NCBI GenBank assembly: GCA_015232405.1
Contig: JADFZS010000048.1
Span: 1 to 37,843, forward strand
Direction: 5' to 3'
DNA length: 37,843 bases
From: Magnetococcales bacterium
GTDB lineage: Bacteria > Pseudomonadota > Magnetococcia > Magnetococcales > JADFYX01
Positions 1 through 7,889 of this stretch are shown here, one piece after another. The position numbers and the translations under genes were made by a program. Within the stretch, counting starts at the first letter, position 1. Every line of letters starts with the position of its first letter. The notes below the pieces were generated by a model that ran no database searches, had not been told where the DNA came from, and saw nothing but the letters and a program-made list of their open reading frames with translations.

Positions 1-181
1 GACTTTGATCTGTTATGCCAAATGAATCAATAGGTTGCGTCAGGTGCGTGCTGACAACTGCTGTTTCTAGGTTTAAGCTTTTTTACTGGTTTCTGATATT
101 ATAATCACGTTATGCTAAGAATACTTAAAGCTATCTAATCAATTTATTATTCATCCTTAACTCAAAGGGGATTTACCCAAA

Positions 182-409
182 ATGACTCTTGAAGAGTTAG
201 AAGAGTATAGACAACGCCCTACAAAACTAAGTGAGTCTGCCATACAGCAAAGGCTTTCTCACCTAAAAACGTGGTATCGAATAGGAGAGTATGAAGATAT
301 GCACTTCGCCCCTGAAACCAAGCTTGCAGCTGAGTTGATAGCCCAAGGCAGATTATCAGAGCAAGAAGCTGTTGGTTTAGTTATCCAGAAGTATACGATG
401 AATGTTTGA
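182..409 (+). CDS. VbhA-like antitoxin of a Fic toxin pair
   Basis: This 75-residue acidic protein precedes a Fic gene and overlaps it by 8 bases (its TGA is at 407-409, the Fic ATG at 402). That arrangement is typical of class I Fic modules, in which a small antitoxin blocks the ATP site of the toxin. The N-terminal EEYRQR and the later QQRLSHL (residues 22-28) line up, from memory, with VbhA, as does the final helix with GRLSEQEA (residues 56-63). VbhA-type proteins carry an (S/T)xxxE(G/N) inhibitory motif; at the aligned position this protein has QQRLSH, so the key Ser and Glu are absent. TKLSES (residues 14-19) is the only partial match. AAGGGG lies upstream with rather long spacing. A TATAAT at 100-105 could be a -10 box, but no good -35 is visible. 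The assignment comes mainly from context and resemblance. Confidence 0.62.
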   Translation: MTLEELEEYRQRPTKLSESAIQQRLSHLKTWYRIGEYEDMHFAPETKLAAELIAQGRLSEQEAVGLVIQKYTMNV

Positions 410-986
410 ACAAGATATTTATCTATATTCCGATGGTCAGACTTTAAAAAATAAGCTTGGGATTCTTGATCCTGAGGTTTTAAAAGATGCAGAAGATAAG
501 CTCGCTACCATAAAGCATGAGGGTGCATTACAAATTGCTCTTTGTGCAAATGAAATTTCTCTCGATACCTACAAAGCAATTCATAAACACCTCCTATATG
601 ATCTCTACCCCTGGGCTGGTAAAATTCGGACCTGTGACCTTGCTAAACAAGCAACGTTATTTTGCAAGCCTAGTTTTATTGAAAGCCAAGCCAAAGAAAT
701 ATTTCAAAAACTGCAAGATGAAAAATATCATGTAGATCTGCAAATAACCGAATACGCTGAAAAGCTGGCTATTCTATATGGTGATGTTAATATGTTGCAC
801 CCATTCAGAGAGGGTAATGGTCGTACTCAAAAAATTTTATTCCAAGGGGTAGCTGCCAAGAGTGGTCGTTCGATTTATTGGGAGAGGATCTCCACTAATG
901 AGCATATTGAAGCAGTGATTGATGAGCAGAAGGGTAAGCCACGAAAAATGATAGAATTGTTTGAGAGGGCAGTTGGACAATTATGA
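402..986 (+). CDS. fic: Fic family AMP-transferase toxin
   Basis: The 194-residue protein carries the Fic core motif HPFREGNGRTQK at residues 133-144. The His is the catalytic base, and the acidic-GNGR anion hole binds ATP phosphates. Residues 71-90 (WAGKIR to FCKP) fit the substrate-positioning flap. Family members transfer AMP, or more rarely another phosphate-containing group, to a hydroxyl of a target protein; VbhT- and FicT-type enzymes act on DNA gyrase and topoisomerase IV. The target here cannot be read. There is no N-terminal inhibitory helix in the protein, which fits class I with a separate antitoxin. The last motif position is Lys144 where the consensus HxFx(D/E)GNGRxxR has Arg. 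That Arg normally contacts the ATP gamma-phosphate and the inhibitory Glu. The gene directly abuts transposase debris. Confidence 0.9.
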   Translation: MFEQDIYLYSDGQTLKNKLGILDPEVLKDAEDKLATIKHEGALQIALCANEISLDTYKAIHKHLLYDLYPWAGKIRTCDLAKQATLFCKPSFIESQAKEIFQKLQDEKYHVDLQITEYAEKLAILYGDVNMLHPFREGNGRTQKILFQGVAAKSGRSIYWERISTNEHIEAVIDEQKGKPRKMIELFERAVGQL

Positions 987-1024
987 ATAATAAGCCTGAA
1001 ATTGGTAGGTAAATTAAAGAATGA

Positions 1025-1195
1025 ATTTTAGAATTTGCTGAGCAATGGATAAAGGAGGGCAAGTATGTAATTAAATGAACCCGTCTCTCCTGTCATGGAT
1101 TCAAGTAAAATGCGGTGTAGCTCCAGTTGTTTGCTTTGGCTTATAATCTCGCCAACTTCATGGGGATATTGGCATTGCCGAAGGTAATTAAACGC
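1025..1195 (+). pseudogene. IS1380-type transposase C-terminal remnant
   Basis: One continuous frame reads AEQWIKEGKYVIK, stop, TRLSCHGFK, stop, NAV, stop, LQLFALAYNLANF, then LALPKVIK. This matches, from memory of the family, the conserved C-terminal stretch of IS1380-type DDE transposases (EQWIKEGKNAxKWTRLSC, then NxVRLQLxALAYNLxNF). The three stops are TGA at 1076 (where Trp is expected), a TAA after GFK, and a TAG where Arg is expected. Homology begins about 50 bases after the Fic stop codon and fades after about 1195. No N-terminal part, terminal inverted repeats or target duplication could be found, so this is a decayed fragment and not an active element. It points to past insertion and rearrangement at the 3' side of the Fic module. 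Confidence 0.8.
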
Positions 1196-1389
1196 TGCTC
1201 ATATGTGCTAATAGCTCCCTCAAAAGTGGATTTTGATTGATTATGCGACTGTTGGCGGTCAGAATGGAGGCTCTTTATGAGTTACATGGGAAATGTCGGA
1301 TATTTACTCTTGAATGAATTGGGGTCGTAACTAATAAATGGACAACAACTCCAGAACAGTACCTCATTTTTTTTTGCAGCGTATCAGCC
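1196..1389. other. Non-coding stretch beside the transposase remnant
   Basis: No open frame of useful length is present in either direction. The stretch between Fic and the antiporter gene totals about 400 bases, and this is its second half. It may hold more insertion-sequence debris, but I recognise nothing specific. It must contain whatever promoter drives the antiporter gene, and no convincing -35/-10 pair stands out. Confidence 0.4.
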
Positions 1390-3087
1390 ATGCACGATAG
1401 AATTTTGATCGACCTGCTGGTTATTTTCTCCCTTTCGGTGGTGGTGGTCTATTTATGCCACCACATCCGGGTTGCACCTATCGTAGGTTTTTTGTTTACG
1501 GGTGCACTGGCCGGACCGTTTGGCTTTTCCCTGATCTCTTCCATTACAGAGGTGGAACTGTTGGCTGAGATCGGTGTCATGCTGCTGCTGTTTACCATCG
1601 GCCTGGAACTCTCCCTGGAAAAACTGGTAGAGATGAAACGGGCAGTTTTCATCGGTGGCGGGATGCAGGTGGGTCTGACTATAGCTGCTGGCAGCAGCTT
1701 GGCTCTGGTGTTGGGTTTTCCAATCAACCAGGCAATTTTTCTTGGGTTTTTGTTGGCCCTGAGCAGTACCGCCATCGTTCTGAAAGTGTTGCAACAACGT
1801 GGTGAAATCGGTTCAGCCCATGGCAAAACCGCCGTTGGTATCCTGATTTTTCAGGATCTGATTGTCGTCCCCATGTTGCTGTTGGTGCCCATCTTGGCAG
1901 GCCGCACGGAGGACCCCTTGATGGAACTTGTCCATTTTGTGGGTAAGTTTCTATTGATCGGTCTGTTGTTGTGGTTTGTCTCCCATCGGTTGTTACCCTC
2001 TCTACTTTTTCGTGTCGCAAAACTGCGGGATCAGGAACTGTTCTTTCTCACTATCATTGTCGTGGGACTGGGAGTCGCTTGGCTTACATCTATGGCTGGA
2101 CTATCACTGGCGTTGGGGGCCTTTCTTGCAGGATTGATTATCTCCAGATCGGAATACGGTCATCAGGCCTTTGCCTCGATCCAGCCGTTCCGAGATATTT
2201 TTATAAGTCTGTTTTTTGTCTCCATAGGCATGTTGATGAACGTCTCGTTCTTTGCCGCTAATCTACTACCTGTCCTGGGGGTCACCTTGGGATTGGTCCT
2301 ACTAGCTGCCATCCTGGCCAGTGTGTCAGCCTATGCCTCAGGACTGGGATTTGCCTCCGCTGTTGCGGTAGGCATCAGTCTGGCCCAGATTGGTGAATTT
2401 TCCTTCCTTCTGGCTCGCAGTGGTGTGTCAGAAGGGATGTTATCCACCGATCTTTATCAATTTTTCCTGGCTGTCTCCATAGTGACAATGGCAGCCACTC
2501 CGGTTTTGATCGCCCATGCAAAGTGGATAGGACGCAAACTAGCTCACATACCTGGGTTTCGCCGTCTTGCCGTAGGTCGAGAGACTGGCAGCGCCCAGCG
2601 CAAAGCCATGCGGGACCATCTCATTATCGTCGGTTATGGTGAAAATGGTCGGGACATGGCGCAACTAGCCAGACGCCAAGGCATTCACAGCTTGATCCTG
2701 GAGACCAATCCCGAAACGGTGCGCGGCGAACTGGCTGCCGGGGCGCTAATCTTTTTTGGTGATGCCACCCAGGAGACCGTACTACGACATGCAGGAATCC
2801 AGCACGCCCGCGCCCTTCTGGTAACTGTGCCGCAAATCTCCACAGCACTGCGTATCGTCGAAAATGCCCATAATCAGCACCCTGACCTGACCATCATCGT
2901 GCGTACCTCTTTCTTGTCCGAAATGGCTGTGCTAAAGGAAAAAGGAGCGGATCATGTGGTGGCTATGCACCAGGAAGTCTCGGATGCCATCTGCCGGGAA
3001 ACCCTCCAGGCCATGGGAATCTCCGAGGAAAAAATAGGCGCAGATTTAAAATGGCTGCGCTTAAACCATGGCAATCAAGATGTATAG
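1390..3087 (+). CDS. CPA2-family K+/H+ antiporter with TrkA-N domain
   Basis: The protein (565 residues) has about 375 residues of very hydrophobic helices, then a cytoplasmic nucleotide-binding domain, the Kef/YbaL architecture. The membrane part shows typical Na+/H+-exchanger family stretches such as GVMLLLFTIGLELSLEKL and GAFLAGLIISRSEY. The TrkA-N (RCK) Rossmann part starts near residue 409 with HLIIVGYGENGRDMAQLA, the dinucleotide-binding glycine motif. Family members exchange K+ for H+ across the inner membrane, and the RCK domain gates them in response to NAD(H) or ligands. No KefF/KefG-like partner is adjacent. No clear Shine-Dalgarno sequence precedes the ATG. The gene is more GC-rich than its neighbours: 37 of 60 bases at 1861-1920, against 21 of 60 at 4021-4080 in the next plus-strand gene. 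This fits acquisition from elsewhere. Confidence 0.9.
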   Translation: MHDRILIDLLVIFSLSVVVVYLCHHIRVAPIVGFLFTGALAGPFGFSLISSITEVELLAEIGVMLLLFTIGLELSLEKLVEMKRAVFIGGGMQVGLTIAAGSSLALVLGFPINQAIFLGFLLALSSTAIVLKVLQQRGEIGSAHGKTAVGILIFQDLIVVPMLLLVPILAGRTEDPLMELVHFVGKFLLIGLLLWFVSHRLLPSLLFRVAKLRDQELFFLTIIVVGLGVAWLTSMAGLSLALGAFLAGLIISRSEYGHQAFASIQPFRDIFISLFFVSIGMLMNVSFFAANLLPVLGVTLGLVLLAAILASVSAYASGLGFASAVAVGISLAQIGEFSFLLARSGVSEGMLSTDLYQFFLAVSIVTMAATPVLIAHAKWIGRKLAHIPGFRRLAVGRETGSAQRKAMRDHLIIVGYGENGRDMAQLARRQGIHSLILETNPETVRGELAAGALIFFGDATQETVLRHAGIQHARALLVTVPQISTALRIVENAHNQHPDLTIIVRTSFLSEMAVLKEKGADHVVAMHQEVSDAICRETLQAMGISEEKIGADLKWLRLNHGNQDV

Positions 3088-3100
3088 ACCGGATGTTGGG

Positions 3101-3727
3101 TTAAAACTTTCCACTGTAGCTGACCACAAACAGGGCTTCGCTTCCTTGTTGGACTATCTCTGCTGAGGTGGAGTCGGTGATGCTGTAACAGGCGCTCAGG
3201 TCATCTGTATCTCCAGCCAACCCCTTATTGATCTCAATTTTTTTTAACTCTGCCGGTAACATCTCTATGGAGTGAAAAGGTCGGGCTTTTATCGACATAT
3301 CAAAAGGGTGGTCGGGGTTCCAGTTGACAACAACCTCTTTTTGGACGTTATCTCCTACACCAAACCAAGGGTCAACCCACTTTTCGAGTTGAGGTTGATC
3401 ATCAACCAACTGCTGAAAGACGTTATTGTTTACATTGTCGCTTTGTATTGTTGTCTCTTGCTGGTCATTATTTAGGGTTGAGTCACCTCTGTACTGATAA
3501 TAAGAGTCCGCATCATAGGTGTACTCTTCTAAATCTATGATCCCTTTTTGCTGGCTGTTATGGGCAAGAACCCAACCGCCTTGCTGGAGAGAGGGGCTGC
3601 TGCTTTCGGTCATCGCTTTGCCTGGAATAAGCACGACAAAGGGCAAGATTGTTAAAACAACAAGAAGCTGCTTATCAAGATTATCTCTGCTTGAAAAGTA
3701 AGTCACGTTGAAAATATGGTCCTTCAA
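3101..3727 (-). CDS. Unknown protein with N-terminal membrane segment
   Basis: The 208-residue product is not recognised. Residues 20-35 (QLLVVLTILPFVVLIP) form one hydrophobic segment that could be a signal anchor or uncleaved signal, followed by an acidic, Asn/Gln/Asp-rich body with many tyrosines, so an exported or periplasmic protein is plausible. The start is uncertain: an in-frame TGA lies three codons before the first usable codon, which is TTG at 3727. The next alternative is GTG at residue 8, and no ATG occurs before residue 39. AAGGA overlaps the TTG region and better suits the GTG. The gene converges on the antiporter gene with 13 bases between the stop codons. No function is proposed. 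Confidence 0.55.
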   Translation of the reverse strand: MKDHIFNVTYFSSRDNLDKQLLVVLTILPFVVLIPGKAMTESSSPSLQQGGWVLAHNSQQKGIIDLEEYTYDADSYYQYRGDSTLNNDQQETTIQSDNVNNNVFQQLVDDQPQLEKWVDPWFGVGDNVQKEVVVNWNPDHPFDMSIKARPFHSIEMLPAELKKIEINKGLAGDTDDLSACYSITDSTSAEIVQQGSEALFVVSYSGKF

Positions 3728-3897
3728 TGAAATTCATTTAACGTGAAGCGGATGAACTTTCCCAAAAAACAGTGTTCAGCCTAGCAAAAGCAGGTGTAAA
3801 TTACAAGATTAATGAATAGAACTTTGTTTTTGTTGCTTGCTGCGCTAAACTGCTGCTTTTTCACAACATGGTGGTAGAATAATAAAAGGTTTGTTAG

Positions 3898-4893
3898 ATG
3901 GTTTCGACAGGGGTAAACGGTTTTGGTCGATTCGGACTTCATTTACTGAAATATTGGCTTGATCACAATGAAAAAGCCGGGTTTAGTATTGATTTTATCA
4001 ATGATGATTTTTTAAGTCCCAACGCTGCCCATACCATTATTTTAAATGATCGCTTTGTTAGAATAAGTGAGGATTATCGAGTAGATATTACTGATGATAC
4101 CATCTCTTTTAGCAGTAAAGCCGGTTTAAAAAAATCTATTCTTTTTAGTAACAGCGAAAAAGAGCAGATTCCCTGGTTGGGCAAGCCTGAATATATGTTG
4201 GAGTGTTCAGGTAAATATTGTAGTGCCAGGCTTAATCGGGATTATCTCACAGGAAAGACTGAAAAAAGTGTTATATCGGCTACAGTTGCTGATGCTGATC
4301 AAACCCTGGTAATTGGATATAACAGCGGTGATTATGATCCAAAAGCACAAATTTTTTCCTACGGATCTTGTATCATCAACGCTTTTTTACCTATGACCAG
4401 TTGGCTCCACAAGCAGTACGGGATAGATAATTGTGATACTGCGGTTATCCATAACACCCCGGAACATAAATTATTAAAGCCGGAGAATCATACCCTAAAT
4501 CGGCGTTCTTGCTCTTTGGAGTGGATGGGTCCTAAACTTATGGACACTTTAACAGCGGATAACTTTACCGTTACCAAAACCTACATACCCTATCCTGGTA
4601 TCTCCATGATAGATATGCGCTATAAACTGACCAAGCCACCTGCCGATATTGAGAGTTTGACAAAAGAGCTGAACGGTGCTTTGAGAACTGGTTCTCTTAA
4701 AACTCTTTATAACTTTGATAAACCGGGGCAGGGGGTGGAGTCATATCTCAACTCAACATATTCCGCCACTTTGCGTCGTGATGGGCTGCGCTTTGTCGGG
4801 GAAAACCTCTATGTTTCTTGCTATTTTGATAATGAAAATTCGGTCAACCGTTATTTTGACCTGGTTAACTTGATGGCTAAGCACAAAGCATAG
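3898..4893 (+). CDS. Divergent GAPDH-like dehydrogenase
   Basis: The protein (331 residues) follows the glyceraldehyde-3-phosphate dehydrogenase fold from end to end. It has an NAD-binding GVNGFGRFG at residues 5-13, the acidic loop INDD (35-38), the active-site SYGSCIINAF with Cys158, the catalytic His185 in VIHNT, and a C-terminal YFDNENSVNRYFDL (309-322) matching the usual YDNEWGYSxR region. The length is normal. Phosphate-binding positions are changed: the AFRVP stretch that supplies Arg231 in classical enzymes reads TYIPYP (228-233), and the STGAAK loop reads EWMGPK. The thioester chemistry should therefore be possible, but glyceraldehyde-3-phosphate may not be the substrate. It stands alone with no glycolytic neighbours. 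A paralogue with a non-glycolytic role is my inference. Confidence 0.8.
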   Translation: MVSTGVNGFGRFGLHLLKYWLDHNEKAGFSIDFINDDFLSPNAAHTIILNDRFVRISEDYRVDITDDTISFSSKAGLKKSILFSNSEKEQIPWLGKPEYMLECSGKYCSARLNRDYLTGKTEKSVISATVADADQTLVIGYNSGDYDPKAQIFSYGSCIINAFLPMTSWLHKQYGIDNCDTAVIHNTPEHKLLKPENHTLNRRSCSLEWMGPKLMDTLTADNFTVTKTYIPYPGISMIDMRYKLTKPPADIESLTKELNGALRTGSLKTLYNFDKPGQGVESYLNSTYSATLRRDGLRFVGENLYVSCYFDNENSVNRYFDLVNLMAKHKA

Positions 4894-4899
4894 GATTTT

Positions 4900-4941
4900 T
4901 CAGGTGTAACTCTAATTATCTAGCTTTTATCAGGTATAACT
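4900..4941. repeat. 12-base direct repeat, 30 bases apart
   Basis: TCAGGTGTAACT at 4900-4911 recurs as TCAGGTATAACT at 4930-4941, one mismatch, with starts exactly 30 bases apart (about three helical turns). It lies between the GAPDH-like gene and the next small gene. Such spacing suits a pair of protein-binding sites, but no regulator is known and chance cannot be excluded. Confidence 0.35.
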
Positions 4942-5052
4942 TGTTAAATTTTCAATAATTATGTATATTGGGAGCCAAGCCATTTGGATGGAGAAGCTGT
5001 TTTTTGAAATATCCTGGTTATGATACGAAGTTATATAGGGTTGGGAGATGTT

Positions 5053-5253
5053 ATGTCAGTTGATGCAAAAAAGAGCGAAAAAGAGCGGGAGATTATCAGA
5101 AAACTTGATGAGGAGATCGCTGAAATGCGTAAAAAAACTCATCAATTTGAAGAAGATAACCCACATGTAAGGTTTGATTCCGGGGTGACAGACCTATCGG
5201 CAAAGATCCATAGCGGCATACTGCCAAAATTTAAAAAGCCCACAATCCACTAA
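5053..5253 (+). CDS. Small charged protein of unknown function
   Basis: The start is placed at the ATG at 5053 because GGGAG (5043-5047) lies five bases upstream; an upstream ATG at 5020 lacks such a site. The product is 66 residues with a strongly charged helical first half (KKSEKEREIIRKLDEEIAEM) likely to form a coiled coil, followed by a polar tail. I do not recognise a family. Its TAA at 5251 is the only stop between this frame and the next one, which continues in the same frame, so the two may be halves of one original gene. Confidence 0.5.
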   Translation: MSVDAKKSEKEREIIRKLDEEIAEMRKKTHQFEEDNPHVRFDSGVTDLSAKIHSGILPKFKKPTIH

Positions 5254-5277
5254 CTTATCCACCAAAAAGAAACTGCC

Positions 5278-5634
5278 GTGTTAATTAAATCTCTTCTGGT
5301 CACAGAGGCGGTGCTTATTGATGCTGTCGCCATACAAGAGAAAATTGGTGATGGTAGGGAGCAATTTTTGGCCCATTTGCTGGAGTTGAACTCCATTTTA
5401 GCCCGAGGGCCAAATCAAGATTTTACAAAACCCCTGGTAGCAGCCCTTCATATCGCTTTTAGCAGTCCTGCCGAACCTATAGTTGGTGGTATTTTGCAAA
5501 ACCATGGCTTTGACTACCGTTTTATAACTGGCAAACCCAAACGTTTCTCTGCTCTTAACCCAGGGAAAGAGATCCCACCAGAAATCCAAAAAATATGGCA
5601 ACTTGCCAGTGAGGCAGGGCAAAAGCTAGCTTAA
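5278..5634 (+). CDS. Unknown protein, in frame with preceding gene
   Basis: The 118-residue frame starts at GTG 5278 and has no visible Shine-Dalgarno sequence. It is in the same frame as the preceding small gene, with one TAA (5251-5253) and eight codons between them. The product is predicted soluble and helical, with LLVTEAVLIDAVAIQEKIGD at the N-terminus and a QNHGFDYRFITGKPKRFSAL stretch later. I recognise no family. It is either translated by coupling to the upstream frame, from a start I cannot place, or is the downstream half of a gene broken by a nonsense mutation. Confidence 0.5.
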   Translation: MLIKSLLVTEAVLIDAVAIQEKIGDGREQFLAHLLELNSILARGPNQDFTKPLVAALHIAFSSPAEPIVGGILQNHGFDYRFITGKPKRFSALNPGKEIPPEIQKIWQLASEAGQKLA

Positions 5635-5733
5635 GTAAATTATGCAATATATTGAAATATTGGATAAATTTCTTGAGCTGTTTAGTTGTTTAAATCATTT
5701 GTTGCAGGTGTACAGCCTGTGCAACATACGGGT

Positions 5734-5859
5734 TTAAGCCTGTTTTGACGCTACCTTTGTCAAATAGTCTGTCATGGAGATACCACCAGAATCTGACATT
5801 CTGTAGCCGGCAACAATACATGCAATGGAAAAAATAACAATAAAAACCGATGTTAACAT
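5734..5859 (-). CDS. Small single-pass membrane protein (41 aa)
   Basis: A 41-residue frame starts at an ATG preceded by AAGG at six-base spacing. Residues 2-18 are hydrophobic (LTSVFIVIFSIACIVAG), followed by a polar tail YRMSDSGGISMTDYLTKVAS. A good ribosome site, one membrane segment and a polar C-terminus are what genuine small membrane proteins look like. The frame stays open upstream for another 21 codons, but those have no ribosome site. No family is recognised. It lies alone between unrelated plus-strand genes. An imperfect hairpin (GTTGC...GCAAC, 5702-5727) lies just past the stop. Confidence 0.45.
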   Translation of the reverse strand: MLTSVFIVIFSIACIVAGYRMSDSGGISMTDYLTKVASKQA

Positions 5860-6067
5860 AATATACCTTAGCCAAATAATTAAAGTTAAATAGTGGAAAA
5901 ACCAGTGAATTTCCTCTAACATTATTATGTTTAAAGCAAAATTCTTGCCGTAAGCAACTGGCTCTTGATAATTTTCCCAGGATGGAGCCGTGCATTTATT
6001 TTAAAGAGTGGTATTCTTTACAGATAAAGAGATTTTTCACCAACTTTTATTGAAGATGTCATAAATT

Positions 6068-6355
6068 ATGTCTATCAATGCCGATACAGTTAAGCATGTT
6101 GCAAATCTAGCCCGTTTAAACATCCCAGAAGCCGAAGTGGGGAGCTATGTTGACCAGCTTTCACAAATTTTGGGTCTGATGGATCAACTAAACAGCTTGC
6201 CAACCGACGATATAGAGCCCATGTCCCACGCTGTGGATATTCTCATGCCAGCTAGAGAGGATGAGGTTGTCAATGGTGACAACCGTGAAGCTCTGTTGGC
6301 TTGCGCTCCTGATTCCGAGCAAAGCCATTTCCGGGTGCCAAAAATTATTGAGTAG
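6068..6355 (+). CDS. gatC: Asp/Glu-tRNA amidotransferase subunit C
   Basis: GatC is the small belt subunit of the GatCAB transamidosome, which converts misacylated Glu-tRNA(Gln) or Asp-tRNA(Asn) to the correct aminoacyl-tRNA. The 95-residue length is usual. The sequence is classical: TVKHVANLARLNIPEAE near the start, the central LDQLNSLPTDDIEPMSHAVD-type stretch (MDQLN... in this protein), and a C-terminal REDEV. It is first in the gatC-gatA-gatB operon, 67 bases before gatA. Family assignment is secure. Confidence 0.95.
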   Translation: MSINADTVKHVANLARLNIPEAEVGSYVDQLSQILGLMDQLNSLPTDDIEPMSHAVDILMPAREDEVVNGDNREALLACAPDSEQSHFRVPKIIE

Positions 6356-6422
6356 GCTGTTTGTCGGCGCAACGATTGTCACTGTCGCTACAGTTCAAAT
6401 GAAAGATATGGAGCAATATTAA

Positions 6423-7886
6423 GTGTTTTCAGATCCTGCCAACCTAACCCTTGCAAATATGTCAGAGCTTCTCAAAAAGCGAGAGATTTCATCTGAAGAT
6501 CTAACCCAAGCTTTTTTGGAGAGAATTGAGGGTTTAAACCCCGATATAAATGCCTATATCACCATTGATAGGGCAGGTGCAATTACGGCGGCAAAAGAGG
6601 CTGACAAACGTCTTGATGCCAAACAGGGCGAGCCGCTAACTGGAATTCCCATAGGAGTGAAAGATCTTTTTTGTACCAAGGGGATTCTAACCACCTGTGC
6701 TTCTAAAATATTAAATAATTTCATCCCACCTTATGAGTCCACTGTGACCAGCCGTCTAAAAGGGGCTGGTGCTGTTATTTTGGGTAAAACCAATATGGAT
6801 GAGTTTGCCATGGGCTCTTCAAATGAGACATCCCATTTTGGCGTAGTAAAAAATCCCTGGGATAAAAGTCGGATTCCCGGTGGCTCCTCTGGTGGTTCAG
6901 CAGCAGCTGTATCTGCTGGCATGGGCAGTGCCACCATCGGTACCGATACAGGTGGCTCCATCCGTCAACCTGCTGCATTAACTGGTATTACCGGGTTGAA
7001 ACCAACTTACGGCAGGGTATCCCGATTTGGCATGATAGCTTTTGCTTCATCCCTTGACCAAGCCGGACCCATGACCAAAACTGCAGAAGATGCTGCAATT
7101 TTGTTGCAGGCTATGGCGGGTCATGACCCAAAAGATGCCACAAGTATAGATGCCCCAGTTCCCGATTATATGGCTAACCTGGGGGATGGTCTGCAGGGGC
7201 GAAAAATTGGTATACCTGAAGAGTATTTTGCCTCTGGATTAAGCCCAGATGTTGCCAGAGTTATTGAAGATGCCAAAAAGCAGTTGACTGAGTTGGGAGC
7301 AGAGCTTGTCCCTGTATCTTTGCCAACCACCAAACATGCAATTCCGACCTACTATATTCTTGCTCCTGCCGAAGCGTCATCCAATCTAGCCCGTTATGAC
7401 GGCATCCGCTTTGGTTATCGTTGTGAAAACCCGGAAGATATACGGGATCTATTTTTCAGAACTAGAGCCGAAGGGTTTGGCAATGAGGTAAAACGGCGGA
7501 TTATGTTGGGAACCTACGTTCTATCTTCCGGTTATTATGATGCCTATTACCTCAAGGCTCAGAAGGTTCGCAGACTCATAGCCGACGATTTCAAGGCGGC
7601 TTTTTCCAAGGTAGATCTCCTACTTGCCCCAACAACGCCAGACACCGCTTTTAAGTTGGGGGAAAAAACCAACGATCCTGTACAGATGTATCTCTCTGAT
7701 ATTTTCACAATCAATGTCAACTTAGCTGGTCTTCCGGCTATATCAATTCCCTGTGGATTTGATAAAGATAATTTACCAATTGGTATGCAACTGATTGGTC
7801 GTCCACTAGATGAGAGCGGTATTTTATCCGCTGCTCACGCCTATCAACAAGCCACCCAATGGCATACTAGGAGCCCGATTCTTTAA
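6423..7886 (+). CDS. gatA: Asp/Glu-tRNA amidotransferase subunit A
   Basis: GatA is the amidase-signature subunit that releases ammonia from glutamine for the GatB kinase/transamidase. The 487-residue protein has the Ser-cisSer-Lys triad: Lys80 in [10 protein letters not shown], Ser155 in [10 protein letters not shown] and Ser179 in [12 protein letters not shown], each one position off the Staphylococcus aureus enzyme numbers I remember. The start is GTG at 6423, with GGAG about nine bases upstream in ATATGGAGC. It is followed by gatB after three bases. The complete set of subunits suggests that this organism makes Gln-tRNA and/or Asn-tRNA by the indirect route. Confidence 0.97.
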   Translation: MFSDPANLTLANMSELLKKREISSEDLTQAFLERIEGLNPDINAYITIDRAGAITAAKEADKRLDAKQGEPLTGIPIGVKDLFCTKGILTTCASKILNNFIPPYESTVTSRLKGAGAVILGKTNMDEFAMGSSNETSHFGVVKNPWDKSRIPGGSSGGSAAAVSAGMGSATIGTDTGGSIRQPAALTGITGLKPTYGRVSRFGMIAFASSLDQAGPMTKTAEDAAILLQAMAGHDPKDATSIDAPVPDYMANLGDGLQGRKIGIPEEYFASGLSPDVARVIEDAKKQLTELGAELVPVSLPTTKHAIPTYYILAPAEASSNLARYDGIRFGYRCENPEDIRDLFFRTRAEGFGNEVKRRIMLGTYVLSSGYYDAYYLKAQKVRRLIADDFKAAFSKVDLLLAPTTPDTAFKLGEKTNDPVQMYLSDIFTINVNLAGLPAISIPCGFDKDNLPIGMQLIGRPLDESGILSAAHAYQQATQWHTRSPIL

Positions 7887-7889
7887 GCC

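Noticed and set aside
1449..2020. Overlapping minus-strand frames in the antiporter gene
   Set aside because: They are complementary-strand shadows of a GC-rich gene, with no homology and no ribosome site.
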